Origin: Methylacidiphilum infernorum V4 | Lineage (GTDB): Bacteria; Verrucomicrobiota; Verrucomicrobiia; Methylacidiphilales; Methylacidiphilaceae | NCBI RefSeq assembly: GCF_000019665.1 | Contig: NC_010794.1 | Coordinates: 558,001-622,000 of the forward strand | Direction: 5' to 3' | Length of the DNA: 64,000 bases | In this document: piece by piece, positions 17,808 through 25,834 of the stretch | Position numbering within the stretch: the stretch's first letter is position 1 | How the letters are laid out: the number at the start of each line of letters is the position of its first letter | The notes under the pieces: generated by a model | The model's input: only the letters and a program-made list of their open reading frames with translations | Told to the model about the DNA's origin: nothing | The model's database searches: none | Translations under genes and position numbers: made by a program

Positions 17808-18246
17808 GGAAATAGGGCATGGCTGCCCCTTTGAAACGGTACTTGCGGGAGATTTTTTCCTTGGAAGTGGCCGGCCGAACGACATTGTTTTTTTTATCGA
17901 CTAAATAGCCGTAAAGATTTGAATAATGGAATCTTTCCTTTTCTATGACCATGTATTCACCGGCTGGCGTAGCGTATTTTTCCCTGCCGGAAGAGATGAT
18001 CGAGGAGGCGATGAGCCTTCCGTTAGTCCCATAGACATAAATTTTTTGTTCAGAGAGGCTGATGAGGATTTCGGAAGCCGCAATGGGCTCCTTGGCAGGG
18101 TTAAGTCCCTTGCCGTTTCTTTCTTCAGTTGAAATAGCCAAGGGTTTGCCTTGGAAAAAAAGGAAAAAAAATAGGCCAAAAAGCAAAGACAATCCTTTTT
18201 TCAAGCCGGTCAACGGGACGGCCTTTTTTATATTTACCAAAATCTA

Positions 18247-21200
18247 TTACTTTCTTTCCAAAAACTCCTGTTCTTTCCATGCCGGCAAAGTTTCCTTTTT
18301 CTCTTTCTTCCCCTGTTCCATATAGAAATAAAGGAGGGGAAGAAGAAGCAAGGTCAGGAATGTCGAAGTTCCAATCCCCCCGATAACGACGATGGCCAAG
18401 GGTTTTTGGACTTCGGCGCCGGCTCCCCTGGACAAAGCCATCGGAATAAAGCCAAGGCTGGCAACGGTTGCCGTCGTGATTATGGGCCTAAATCTTAAGT
18501 CACACCCCCTTTCGATAGCTTCCCTAAGGCTGTAACCTTCTTCCCTTAGATGGTTAATAAAACTGACAAGGATAAGAGAGGCAAGAACCGATATCCCCGA
18601 CAGAGCGATCATGCCGATCGCTGCCGATATGCTAAAAGGCATCTTTAGGAAATAAAGAGACAATATTCCCCCGGTGGCGGCAAAAGGAACGCTGCTGATG
18701 ACTAAAAGGCTTTGTTTCAAGTTCTTCAGAGCCATGAGCGTCAAGAGGAAGATTAAGGAAAGGCAACTGGGAACGATGAAGAGAAGCCGGCTTCTAGCTT
18801 TAATCAAGTTTTGGTACTGGCCCGCATATTCGACAAAGTATCCTCGAGGGGGATGAACATGCTTTTCGATGGTTTTTCGGATTTCCTCTACGTAGCCTTC
18901 GATGTCTTTCTTGGCGAAACTCACCATCACGGCTCGGTACCGAATGCCGTTTTCCCTGAAAATGGCCCGAGGCCGGTTATAAATATGATACCGGCAAATC
19001 GAGGAAAGCGGCATTATCCCCCCCGTCATCGATCTTATGGGCAAGTTCATGATCTCGCCTGGGTTTTCCCGGAGGTGCTCGGGTAGCCTAACGGTAATCG
19101 GGTAACGTTTTTCTCCGTCGATCATCAACCCCACGGGATTACCCGCCATGGCTGAATAAATGGCGGAGTTGAGTTCGCTGGCTTCTATATCGAACTTGAT
19201 CATTTTCTGGCGGTCGGGAACAAATTCCAACGAGGGGGCATTCCCTTCGGCTTGGATTTGGGTTTCGAGAGTTCCGGGTATGTTTTTAACGAGGCCCTCG
19301 GTCTGTTTTGCCAGCTCAGTCAGGATGTCGTAGTCTTCTCCAAACCACTTGATCGAAAGGTCCGTTCGAACCCCTTCGAGCATCTCGTTAAAGCGCGTTT
19401 CGATCGGCTGCGAAAACAGGGCTTTTTGTCCGGGCACCCTATAGGCGATTTCCTCGGAAATAAGCTCCACCAGCCTTTCCTTGGAGATCGGCTTTCCCTG
19501 CTGTTTCCTCCACTGCTCTTTGGGCTTGAGCATCAAGTAGATGTCGTTTTCGTTTGGGGGCATGGGATCGGTAGCGATTTCAGAGGTGCCGATGCGGGAA
19601 AAAACACACCGGATTTCGGGAAATTTTTCCAAGAGCATTTTTTCCGTTTTTATTTCCATGGCTACCGAAGAAGGAAGGTCACTGGACCATGCCCTGTAGA
19701 TCATGGCGGCAAGGGAGCCCTCGTCCAGCCGGGGGATAAATTCCGAGCCTAATCGGCTAAAGGCCCAAAAGGAACAGCCGATAAGGATCAAGGCAGCGGG
19801 TAGAATGATCCACCGGCCATAACCCAGTGTCCAGTTGAGAACCGAAAGATAGCCCTTCTTCAGAAAGCGGATTACAAAAGATTCCTTGAGTTCTCTTGGG
19901 GCTTTCAACACGTTTACGGCGGCAGCAGGAACGTAGGTAAGGCTGAGGAGTAAAGAACCCGAAAGCACGAGCATAACGGTTATGGCCATCGGGCTGAACG
20001 TCTTGCCTTCGATTCCCGAAAGGGTAAGGACCGGGATATAGACAACGGTAATAATCAGGATACCAAAGAAGACCGAGTTGACGACTTGTAAGGTCGAATC
20101 ATAGAGCTCCTTCTTTTTTTCTTCGAGGCTGATCGGCCTTGAAAGGAGGGCCTCTTTGAGAGAGAGCCTGCGTAGGGCATTTTCTGTGATGACCACGGCT
20201 CCATCTACGATCAATCCAAAATCTATTGCACCCAAGCTCATCAGGTTTCCGGAAAGGCCAAGCCAGTACATGATCGTGACGGCAAAGAGGAAAGACAAGG
20301 GAATGGCCGAGGCGATGAGCAGAGAACTTCTCCAGTTTCCCAGCAACACGAAAATAATGGCCGTGACAAGCAGGGCTCCTTCCGCCAGGTTGTGCGTTAC
20401 CGTCTTGATCGTGGCATTCACCACATCCGCGCGATTATAGACAGGGATAATTTCAAAGCAGGAAGGAATTCTTTGTTGGATGAGTTCAAGTTGTTTGGCC
20501 ACGCGCTGGGATACAGCCCTGCTGTTTTCTCCGACAAGCATCATTACGGTGCCCAGGACGGTTTCCGATCCGTTGTAAGTGGCCGCTCCTACGCGGATGT
20601 TCCCTCCCACTTCTACCTGGGCGACATCCTTAACCAAGACAGGCTGGGTCCCCGCGGCGTATTTAATCGGAATGAGGGCGATTTCTTCAAGGGTATTGAC
20701 CCTTCCGAGGGATCTTACCGTAAGCTGTTCGCCCGCTTTGTCGATCACTCCTCCTCCGGCAATTTCGGTGTTTTGACCGACGAGGTGGCCCAGTTCTCCT
20801 ATCGTTATACCGATGTTGGTCAGGCGGTTGGGATCGGGTTCCACGAGGATCAGTTTTTGATAGCCTCCGCTGGTATTCACATCGGCTACGCCGGGAACTC
20901 TCCTGAGCATGGGCCTTACCGTGTATTCCTGCAGGAGGCGAAGCTCGATGAGCCGGAGCAGTTCAGAAGAAGGCTTGTCCTGGGCCCCATCTTTATATTT
21001 TAGGATGTAGTGGAAAATTTCCCCAAGCCCCGTGGTTATCGGAGCCATGGTCGGGGTGATGTTAGGGGGAAGCTTTGCCGTAGCTGTAAGCAGCCTTTCT
21101 CCCACCAGTTGCCGGCTCCGGTAAAGGTCCGTTCCATCCTTGAAGATCAAGGTAACCTGGGAAAGCCCAAATTTGCTCAAGGAACGGATGGTTTCCAGCC

Positions 21201-21429
21201 CGGGTATGCCTCCCATTTCGATTTCTATGGGAAAGGTGATGAGCTTTTCCACCTCTTCGGGAGCATAAGCGGGAACGTAGGTATTGATTTGGACTTGAAC
21301 GTTTGAAAGATCGGGAACGGCATCCACGGGCAGATGGAAAAAAGACCAAAGACCCATGACGAACAAGCCTATCGCAAGGCCCAAAACCACCTCTTTTCTT
21401 TCAATCGAGAAAAAAATAATCTTGTTCAT
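18247..21429 (-). CDS. CzcA-type heavy-metal RND efflux pump
   Basis: 1060 aa from the ATG at 21429 (MNKIIFFSIERKEVVLG), 7 bp after the adaptor gene; the longer frame would overlap that gene. Twelve membrane helices and two large periplasmic loops are laid out as in RND pumps. The helix-4 motif DFGLIVDGAVVITEN keeps the Asp/Asp/Glu pattern of CzcA/CnrA-type divalent-cation pumps rather than the CusA (Cu/Ag) pattern, so Zn, Co, Ni or Cd is the likelier cargo. Other family marks: VPDLSNVQVQINTYVPAYAP, GLETIRSLSKFGLSQVTLIF, EFIPRLDEGSL. It is last in an operon before the split L,D-transpeptidase gene. A two-component system 4 kb away may control it. Confidence 0.93.
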   Translation of the reverse strand: MNKIIFFSIERKEVVLGLAIGLFVMGLWSFFHLPVDAVPDLSNVQVQINTYVPAYAPEEVEKLITFPIEIEMGGIPGLETIRSLSKFGLSQVTLIFKDGTDLYRSRQLVGERLLTATAKLPPNITPTMAPITTGLGEIFHYILKYKDGAQDKPSSELLRLIELRLLQEYTVRPMLRRVPGVADVNTSGGYQKLILVEPDPNRLTNIGITIGELGHLVGQNTEIAGGGVIDKAGEQLTVRSLGRVNTLEEIALIPIKYAAGTQPVLVKDVAQVEVGGNIRVGAATYNGSETVLGTVMMLVGENSRAVSQRVAKQLELIQQRIPSCFEIIPVYNRADVVNATIKTVTHNLAEGALLVTAIIFVLLGNWRSSLLIASAIPLSFLFAVTIMYWLGLSGNLMSLGAIDFGLIVDGAVVITENALRRLSLKEALLSRPISLEEKKKELYDSTLQVVNSVFFGILIITVVYIPVLTLSGIEGKTFSPMAITVMLVLSGSLLLSLTYVPAAAVNVLKAPRELKESFVIRFLKKGYLSVLNWTLGYGRWIILPAALILIGCSFWAFSRLGSEFIPRLDEGSLAAMIYRAWSSDLPSSVAMEIKTEKMLLEKFPEIRCVFSRIGTSEIATDPMPPNENDIYLMLKPKEQWRKQQGKPISKERLVELISEEIAYRVPGQKALFSQPIETRFNEMLEGVRTDLSIKWFGEDYDILTELAKQTEGLVKNIPGTLETQIQAEGNAPSLEFVPDRQKMIKFDIEASELNSAIYSAMAGNPVGLMIDGEKRYPITVRLPEHLRENPGEIMNLPIRSMTGGIMPLSSICRYHIYNRPRAIFRENGIRYRAVMVSFAKKDIEGYVEEIRKTIEKHVHPPRGYFVEYAGQYQNLIKARSRLLFIVPSCLSLIFLLTLMALKNLKQSLLVISSVPFAATGGILSLYFLKMPFSISAAIGMIALSGISVLASLILVSFINHLREEGYSLREAIERGCDLRFRPIITTATVASLGFIPMALSRGAGAEVQKPLAIVVIGGIGTSTFLTLLLLPLLYFYMEQGKKEKKETLPAWKEQEFLERK

Positions 21430-21436
21430 CCTCGTC

Positions 21437-22294
21437 TTAATAGGTTGAAGGACCCCCCGATTGAGAAAGGGAAAGTTCAAGAAGCCAAAGTTGCTTTGCT
21501 CCCTGGATGACTACCTCTTCTCCTTTTTCAAGCCCCTTTTTCAGGGCTCCCACTCCTTGGCTGACGAAGGCGACCTCGATCGGTTTTCTCTGGTAATGGC
21601 CCTTTCCTAAGAAAACATAGCAGAAACAGCCGCTGGCCGTATCGAGAATCGCCGTTTCAGGTATGGTGATCCAGGTGGCGGCCAATCCCAACGTTGTTTC
21701 AAAATTGACCCAATCCCCAACCTGTAGGGTGCGGCCGGGATCGAAAATCTGCAAAATGACCTCGGCTTTACCGATAATCGCAATGAGTTCTTTATCAATA
21801 GAAAAGATTTTTCCTTCGTAGGACTGGGCTTCGGGGCCGGACCGCTTGGCTTTAAGCTGCACCCGCTGGCCGATATTGAGCTTTTCGCTGTCTTTGCCGT
21901 CGATGAACGAAGTGGAATAGGCAAAACCTTGTTGTTGACCGCTAAAGGAAGAGGTTTTTTCCCAGGATGATCTGTAGACTTGACTTTCGCCTAAATAGAG
22001 GGGAGCGATCTCTTTTTCAACCGCGGCTGCGGTTTGAATCCCCATTTCTTTTTCCGTGATCGCTCCTAGATAAAGACCTTTACCGGGGATGAATCGCGGA
22101 GGAGAAGAAGGATCAAGCCCCGCCAGTGGTTCCTCGAAAACGACCCCGGGGTTCGCCTTCTCCATGGATTGTCCAAAAAGAGACAAGGAGTTTAAGGAGG
22201 CAAGACTGGCAAAAAGAAAGATCAAAAAGGGGAAAAGGGCTAAGCTATCTTGAAATTTCAAAGAGAAAGAGCTCAACAAGAAAAAGAAAAACAT
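21437..22294 (-). CDS. RND efflux periplasmic adaptor, unusually short
   Basis: 285 aa against about 380-500 for typical CusB/CzcB adaptors. A hydrophobic N-terminus (1-40) is followed by beta-rich segments: QRVQLKAKRSGPEAQSYEG, GDWVNFETTLGL, TIPETAILDTASGCFCYV, and the C-terminal GLEKGEEVVIQGAKQLW typical of adaptor membrane-proximal domains. I see no alpha-helical hairpin and no clear lipoyl half-motif pair. This suggests a trimmed adaptor that keeps the beta-barrel and membrane-proximal parts. Operon position between TolC-like and CzcA-like genes supports the assignment. Confidence 0.8.
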   Translation of the reverse strand: MFFFFLLSSFSLKFQDSLALFPFLIFLFASLASLNSLSLFGQSMEKANPGVVFEEPLAGLDPSSPPRFIPGKGLYLGAITEKEMGIQTAAAVEKEIAPLYLGESQVYRSSWEKTSSFSGQQQGFAYSTSFIDGKDSEKLNIGQRVQLKAKRSGPEAQSYEGKIFSIDKELIAIIGKAEVILQIFDPGRTLQVGDWVNFETTLGLAATWITIPETAILDTASGCFCYVFLGKGHYQRKPIEVAFVSQGVGALKKGLEKGEEVVIQGAKQLWLLELSLSQSGGPSTY

Positions 22295-22317
22295 GGCTCA
22301 ACGTCCTGCTTCTTGTT

Positions 22318-23628
22318 TTACCAACCTCCACCGGTCAGGGTTTGCAGGTCATAGAAAGCCGTTGCCGCATCAATCTGGGCCGTTCTTAAAATCATCGCGC
22401 TTGAAATGTACTGCCGTTGCATTTCAAGGAAGGTTTGAACGGGAATGGCTCCCAGCCGGTATTGCCTTTCGGCCAGGTATGCCGCGGAACGCAGTCGGTC
22501 CAGGAAGGAGGAGGGTTCTTGGGATAAAAGAGCGGTGGCTTGCTTGTAAACCTCGAGCCGGGAATTTATGGCGCTTTGAATTGACCTCCAAGTAGAAGCA
22601 AGCAGGGAGATCGCCTGCTCTTTCCTTGCTTCAGAACTGATGATGTTTCCCCGGTTCTGGTTCCATAAAGGAAGGCCGCTTGTGAATATCACCCCAGGAC
22701 CTATGTTGTTGTTAGTTCCCTTTTCCTGGATGAAATAGGGACCCAATCCGAAGTCCGGAATGTTTACAAATTTTGCTGCATCAATGGCTTTTCCCGCCTT
22801 TTCTATTTCCACGGCACGCATTCGGACGACATTGTTTTTTCGGCTGGCCGCCTCCAAAAGCATCTTGAGATTGGGCGGAGCAGGCCACTCTACCGGGGGA
22901 GTGATGTTGAGGGGCAGAGGATGATCCGGAGGGTATCCAAGGATGGCGTTAAGCTGGGAGATGACCGTTTTCTTGAGTTGTTCTTGTTCCCTATTCATCC
23001 TTTGAAAGTCAACAAGACTTCCCTGGATGATTCTCAGGTCGAGAAGGCCTTGAATGCCGATTTTGGGCCTTTTTTCCAAGAATTCTATGAGCTCTTTGCT
23101 CTGGTTGACCACTTCCTGTGTAGCCTTGACGTTGATTTCCGCAGCACCGAGCTGGTAAGCCAGGGAGGCCACCTGGGCTCTCAAGCTTAACTTGAATTGG
23201 TCCAACCAGAGTTTTGCCAGTTCTACATCTTTGTCTGAAATGGCTTTTAGAATATCCATTTTGCCGGGGAAGAAAAAAGGTTGAACGATTTCATATTCCT
23301 GGTAAAAGCCTGTAGCTCCCCCTCCGTTTTCCTGTCCCGGACTGCTGAACCAGGGTCCCGCATAACCTACGATTTCAGGGTAAGGAAGGATTTTGGCCTG
23401 TATGGATTGACCTTTAGCCGCTTCTATGGCCGCCTCATAGTAGAGGATTTCGGGATTCCTGTGGTAGGCTTCTTCAACCAAGCCCTGGATGGCCAGGGGA
23501 AAGCGGATATTTTCAGATTGGCCTCTCAAGAAAGCCAGGTTCAAAAAGAAGGAAAAGAAAAGAACAGCTTTCGAGCTAAAAAGCCATTTCAAGGAACTGA
23601 TAAAGAGTTTTTTCATAACCATTTTCAT
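22318..23628 (-). CDS. TolC-family outer-membrane efflux protein (copy B)
   Basis: 436 aa with a signal peptide and long helical segments. The typical first helix region reads VEEAYHRNPEILYYEAAIEA, KGQSIQAKILPYPEIVGYAG follows, and the second repeat ends AERQYRLGAIPVQTFLEMQR. It forms the outer-membrane duct for the RND pump. Its start overlaps the end of the preceding TolC paralogue by 4 bp (ATGA), indicating translational coupling. The two paralogues share the KGQ-IQA and ERQYRLGAI blocks. Confidence 0.92.
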   Translation of the reverse strand: MKMVMKKLFISSLKWLFSSKAVLFFSFFLNLAFLRGQSENIRFPLAIQGLVEEAYHRNPEILYYEAAIEAAKGQSIQAKILPYPEIVGYAGPWFSSPGQENGGGATGFYQEYEIVQPFFFPGKMDILKAISDKDVELAKLWLDQFKLSLRAQVASLAYQLGAAEINVKATQEVVNQSKELIEFLEKRPKIGIQGLLDLRIIQGSLVDFQRMNREQEQLKKTVISQLNAILGYPPDHPLPLNITPPVEWPAPPNLKMLLEAASRKNNVVRMRAVEIEKAGKAIDAAKFVNIPDFGLGPYFIQEKGTNNNIGPGVIFTSGLPLWNQNRGNIISSEARKEQAISLLASTWRSIQSAINSRLEVYKQATALLSQEPSSFLDRLRSAAYLAERQYRLGAIPVQTFLEMQRQYISSAMILRTAQIDAATAFYDLQTLTGGGW

Positions 23629-24944
23629 AACGCCGTTTGGCTGGGATCTATCCCGGCAATATTTTGAAGTTCATAAAGGGAGCTGATCGCATCCATTTGA
23701 GCTCCCCGGGTTGCAAAAGTTACAGCCAAGTATTGTCTTTGAACGGCCAGAAATCGGTTAACATCGATTGCACCCAACCGGTACTGCCTTTCGGCCATGG
23801 CTGCAGCCTTGCTTAACTGCCCGAGAATGTTTTCTGTAGGAAGATCAAGAAGCTGTTCCCTGGCTTTTTCGTACACGGCAAACCTGGAGCCGAGCAAGCC
23901 ATAGATTAACTGCACGGTGGCTTTGTAAAGGGAACGGCTTTGGTCGAGTTTTGCTTGGGCGCTGATGATGTTCCCCTTGTTTGTCGTCCAGGCAAAACCC
24001 GCTTGTCCCGGAACGTTTGAGCCGCTGAAAGGGATACCTACCGTAAAAGTCACCCCTCCGCCCTGATCGGTATTGATCCCCTTGTTGTATTCCCAGAAGG
24101 GCCCGACGGTAAAATCCGGGTAGGCGTTGAGCTTGGTTAACGCCAGTTCTTTTTCTGCCCGCCGGATTAACCGTTCGTTTATAAGAAGGGTGGGGTTGTG
24201 CTCCAGGGAAAACAGCTTCAACTCCTCGAAGTTGAGCTTGGGCAAAGGTTGGTCTGGGAGAATGTCCAAAGAGAGGGGATTGGAGGGGGAGAAGTTGAGA
24301 AAGGCATTCAGTTGGGATTTTAGAGAAACGAGATTTTGCTCCAGCTCCCTTTTGTTTTGGAGAAAACCGATTAACCCCCCTTCGAGGATTCTCATTTCGA
24401 TAAGGGCTTGGATGCCGATCTTGGGTCTTCGGGATAAAAAGTCGATCAAGGCGGATATCCTTTCTATGATTTCTTGGGTTACCCTCAGGTTTTCCCCGGT
24501 AAGGCCGATGCTGTAGGCAAGGGAATAGATCTTGAAAGCCAAGAAAAGCTTGTATCGCTTGTAGATCAGTTCGGCTATCTCCCGGTCGAGGGCAGCGATT
24601 TCTTTTCGGGATTTAAGTTTGCCGGGAAAGGGAAGAGGTTGATAAAGTTGATAAAGTTGGTAGCCGTAAGGGGAGAATGCCGAGGGGGTGCTCGCAGATC
24701 CTCCACTGCTCCAGGGGCCGATGTAACCGATGAACTGGGGAAAAGGGAAAAGCCTGGCTTGGATCTGTTGGCCTTTAGCCGCTTCGATTTCCATGAAAAA
24801 GTAGCGGACGGAGGGGTCGGCGGACAAGCCCCGGTCGAGGAGGTTTTTTAACAACCCTTGCTTGTTTTGAGCACCCTCCATTCGATGCAAGCCCCATCCC
24901 AAGAACAACCAAAAGAAGAGCTGGAGAAATAGCCACCTTTTCAT
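23625..24944 (-). CDS. TolC-family outer-membrane efflux protein (copy A)
   Basis: 439 aa from the ATG at 24944 (MKRWLFLQLFFWLFLGWGLH), chosen as the start of a proper signal peptide; a longer frame adds 20 residues. The duct pattern is the same as copy B (EAAKGQQIQARLFPFPQFIG; AERQYRLGAIDVNRFLAVQR). A small in-frame repeat YQLYQLYQP lies near residue 95. It is first in the operon copy A, copy B, adaptor, pump, divergent from gpmA. Tandem TolC paralogues in one RND operon are uncommon; they might form a mixed trimer or serve different pumps. Confidence 0.9.
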   Translation of the reverse strand: MKRWLFLQLFFWLFLGWGLHRMEGAQNKQGLLKNLLDRGLSADPSVRYFFMEIEAAKGQQIQARLFPFPQFIGYIGPWSSGGSASTPSAFSPYGYQLYQLYQPLPFPGKLKSRKEIAALDREIAELIYKRYKLFLAFKIYSLAYSIGLTGENLRVTQEIIERISALIDFLSRRPKIGIQALIEMRILEGGLIGFLQNKRELEQNLVSLKSQLNAFLNFSPSNPLSLDILPDQPLPKLNFEELKLFSLEHNPTLLINERLIRRAEKELALTKLNAYPDFTVGPFWEYNKGINTDQGGGVTFTVGIPFSGSNVPGQAGFAWTTNKGNIISAQAKLDQSRSLYKATVQLIYGLLGSRFAVYEKAREQLLDLPTENILGQLSKAAAMAERQYRLGAIDVNRFLAVQRQYLAVTFATRGAQMDAISSLYELQNIAGIDPSQTAL

Positions 24945-25081
24945 AGCCAAGGGGAAAACAACAATACTTTTTATTTCTTTTAGAAGAAAAACATGAACCG
25001 GCAACTTAAAGAAAGAAGAATAGTTAAGATGAAAAAAAATTCATTTTTCTTTTTTGCCTGTTCAAGAACATAGTAAAACTC

Positions 25082-25828
25082 ATGAAAGTCGTATTCCTCC
25101 GTCATGGTGAAAGTATATGGAATAGAGAGAATCGGTTTACCGGGTGGACCGATGTAGACCTGTCCAGCCGCGGCATCGAAGAGGCTGAAAACGCGGCTAG
25201 GCTTCTCAAGGAAGAAGGTTTTGAATTTGACGTCGCTTTCTGTTCCGTGTTGAAGCGGGCGATCCGCACCTTGTGGATCGTTCTGGACAAGATGGATCGG
25301 ATGTGGATTCCCGTTGAAAAAAGTTGGCGGCTTAATGAAAGGCATTACGGTGCCCTCCAGGGGTTGAATAAATCGGAAATGGCCAAAAAGTATGGAGAAG
25401 AACAGGTTCTTTTGTGGCGGAGAAGCTACGATATTGTTCCTCCAAGACTAGAGAACGATGATCCCAGGCATCCCCGGTTTGATCCTCGCTACCGGTCCTT
25501 GCCAGCCGACGAGCTTCCCGCAGCGGAAAGTTTGAAGGATACCCTTGAGAGGACCGTTCCATACTGGAAAGAAAGGATTTTCCCTGCGATCCTCTCAGGC
25601 CAAAAGGTGCTGGTATCCGCCCATGGGAACAGCATCCGGGCCCTTATCAAGTACATAGAGAACATGAGCGAAAAGGAGATCGTCGGGCTGAATATCCCTA
25701 CCGGCTTCCCCCTGGTTTACGATTTGGATGAGCAGGGCAACAAGCTTGCTTGCTACTACCTTGGAGATTTGGAAGAGATAGAAAAAGCCCAGCACAGAGT
25801 GGCTGCCCAGGGCAAGGCCTCCAGTTGA
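25082..25828 (+). CDS. gpmA: 2,3-bisphosphoglycerate-dependent phosphoglycerate mutase
   Basis: 248 aa, the normal size. Active-site motifs are complete: [20 protein letters not shown] (phospho-His), [28 protein letters not shown], and the second His in [15 protein letters not shown]. It interconverts 3- and 2-phosphoglycerate in glycolysis, gluconeogenesis and serine-linked C1 metabolism. The gene lies between the efflux operon and its probable regulators, on the opposite strand, and its 3' end is 6 bp from the convergent kinase gene. Confidence 0.95.
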   Translation: MKVVFLRHGESIWNRENRFTGWTDVDLSSRGIEEAENAARLLKEEGFEFDVAFCSVLKRAIRTLWIVLDKMDRMWIPVEKSWRLNERHYGALQGLNKSEMAKKYGEEQVLLWRRSYDIVPPRLENDDPRHPRFDPRYRSLPADELPAAESLKDTLERTVPYWKERIFPAILSGQKVLVSAHGNSIRALIKYIENMSEKEIVGLNIPTGFPLVYDLDEQGNKLACYYLGDLEEIEKAQHRVAAQGKASS

Positions 25829-25834
25829 ATTCCG

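Larger units (their letters stand above)
17241..17809 (+). mobile_element. Internally deleted IS607-family element, copy 1
   Basis: The unit is 567 bp counting one flanking GG. GG (17241-17242) precedes AGCTAAAC on the left and GG (17808-17809) follows GATAGCA on the right, consistent with IS607 serine recombinases, which join at GG dinucleotides. Host sequence resumes cleanly on both sides. The left 50 bp hold TAGT/GTGTA-like repeats suited to transposase binding. The inside encodes a TnpA-head/TnpB-tail chimera. It is visibly GC-richer than the host. It matches copy 2 at 56064-56630 except for 8 substitutions, 7 of them transitions. Confidence 0.88.
17095..18240 (-). pseudogene. L,D-transpeptidase (YkuD) gene split by an IS607 derivative
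   Basis: The 5' part (17809-18240, 144 codons from a TTG start) encodes a signal or anchor, then ISLSEQKIYVYGTNGRLIAS and KYATPAGEYMVIEKE, ending at FKGAAMPYF. The 3' part (17095-17242) encodes RLTQTGIGLHGGTTTGRP and the catalytic LSHGCIRLPPDFA before a TAA. Removing 567 bp joins them in frame at MPYF-RLTQTGIGLHGG, giving a normal 192-aa enzyme with the HGG...SHGC active site. The intact enzyme would cross-link peptidoglycan or attach lipoproteins in the periplasm. The remaining 5' ORF reads into the element and lacks the active-site Cys. It begins 6 bp after the czcA-like gene and was probably its cotranscribed neighbour. Confidence 0.92.

Noticed and set aside
17418-17885. 155-codon minus-strand frame across the element
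   Set aside because: Artefact of the GC-rich element read backwards; its reading has no family resemblance.
20392-21003. 203-codon frame opposite the efflux pump gene
   Set aside because: Shadow of the CzcA-like gene; no independent motifs.
24641-24663. Short tandem repeat (ttgataaag units)
   Set aside because: Coding repeat (YQLYQLYQ) inside a TolC gene, not a CRISPR or regulatory array.
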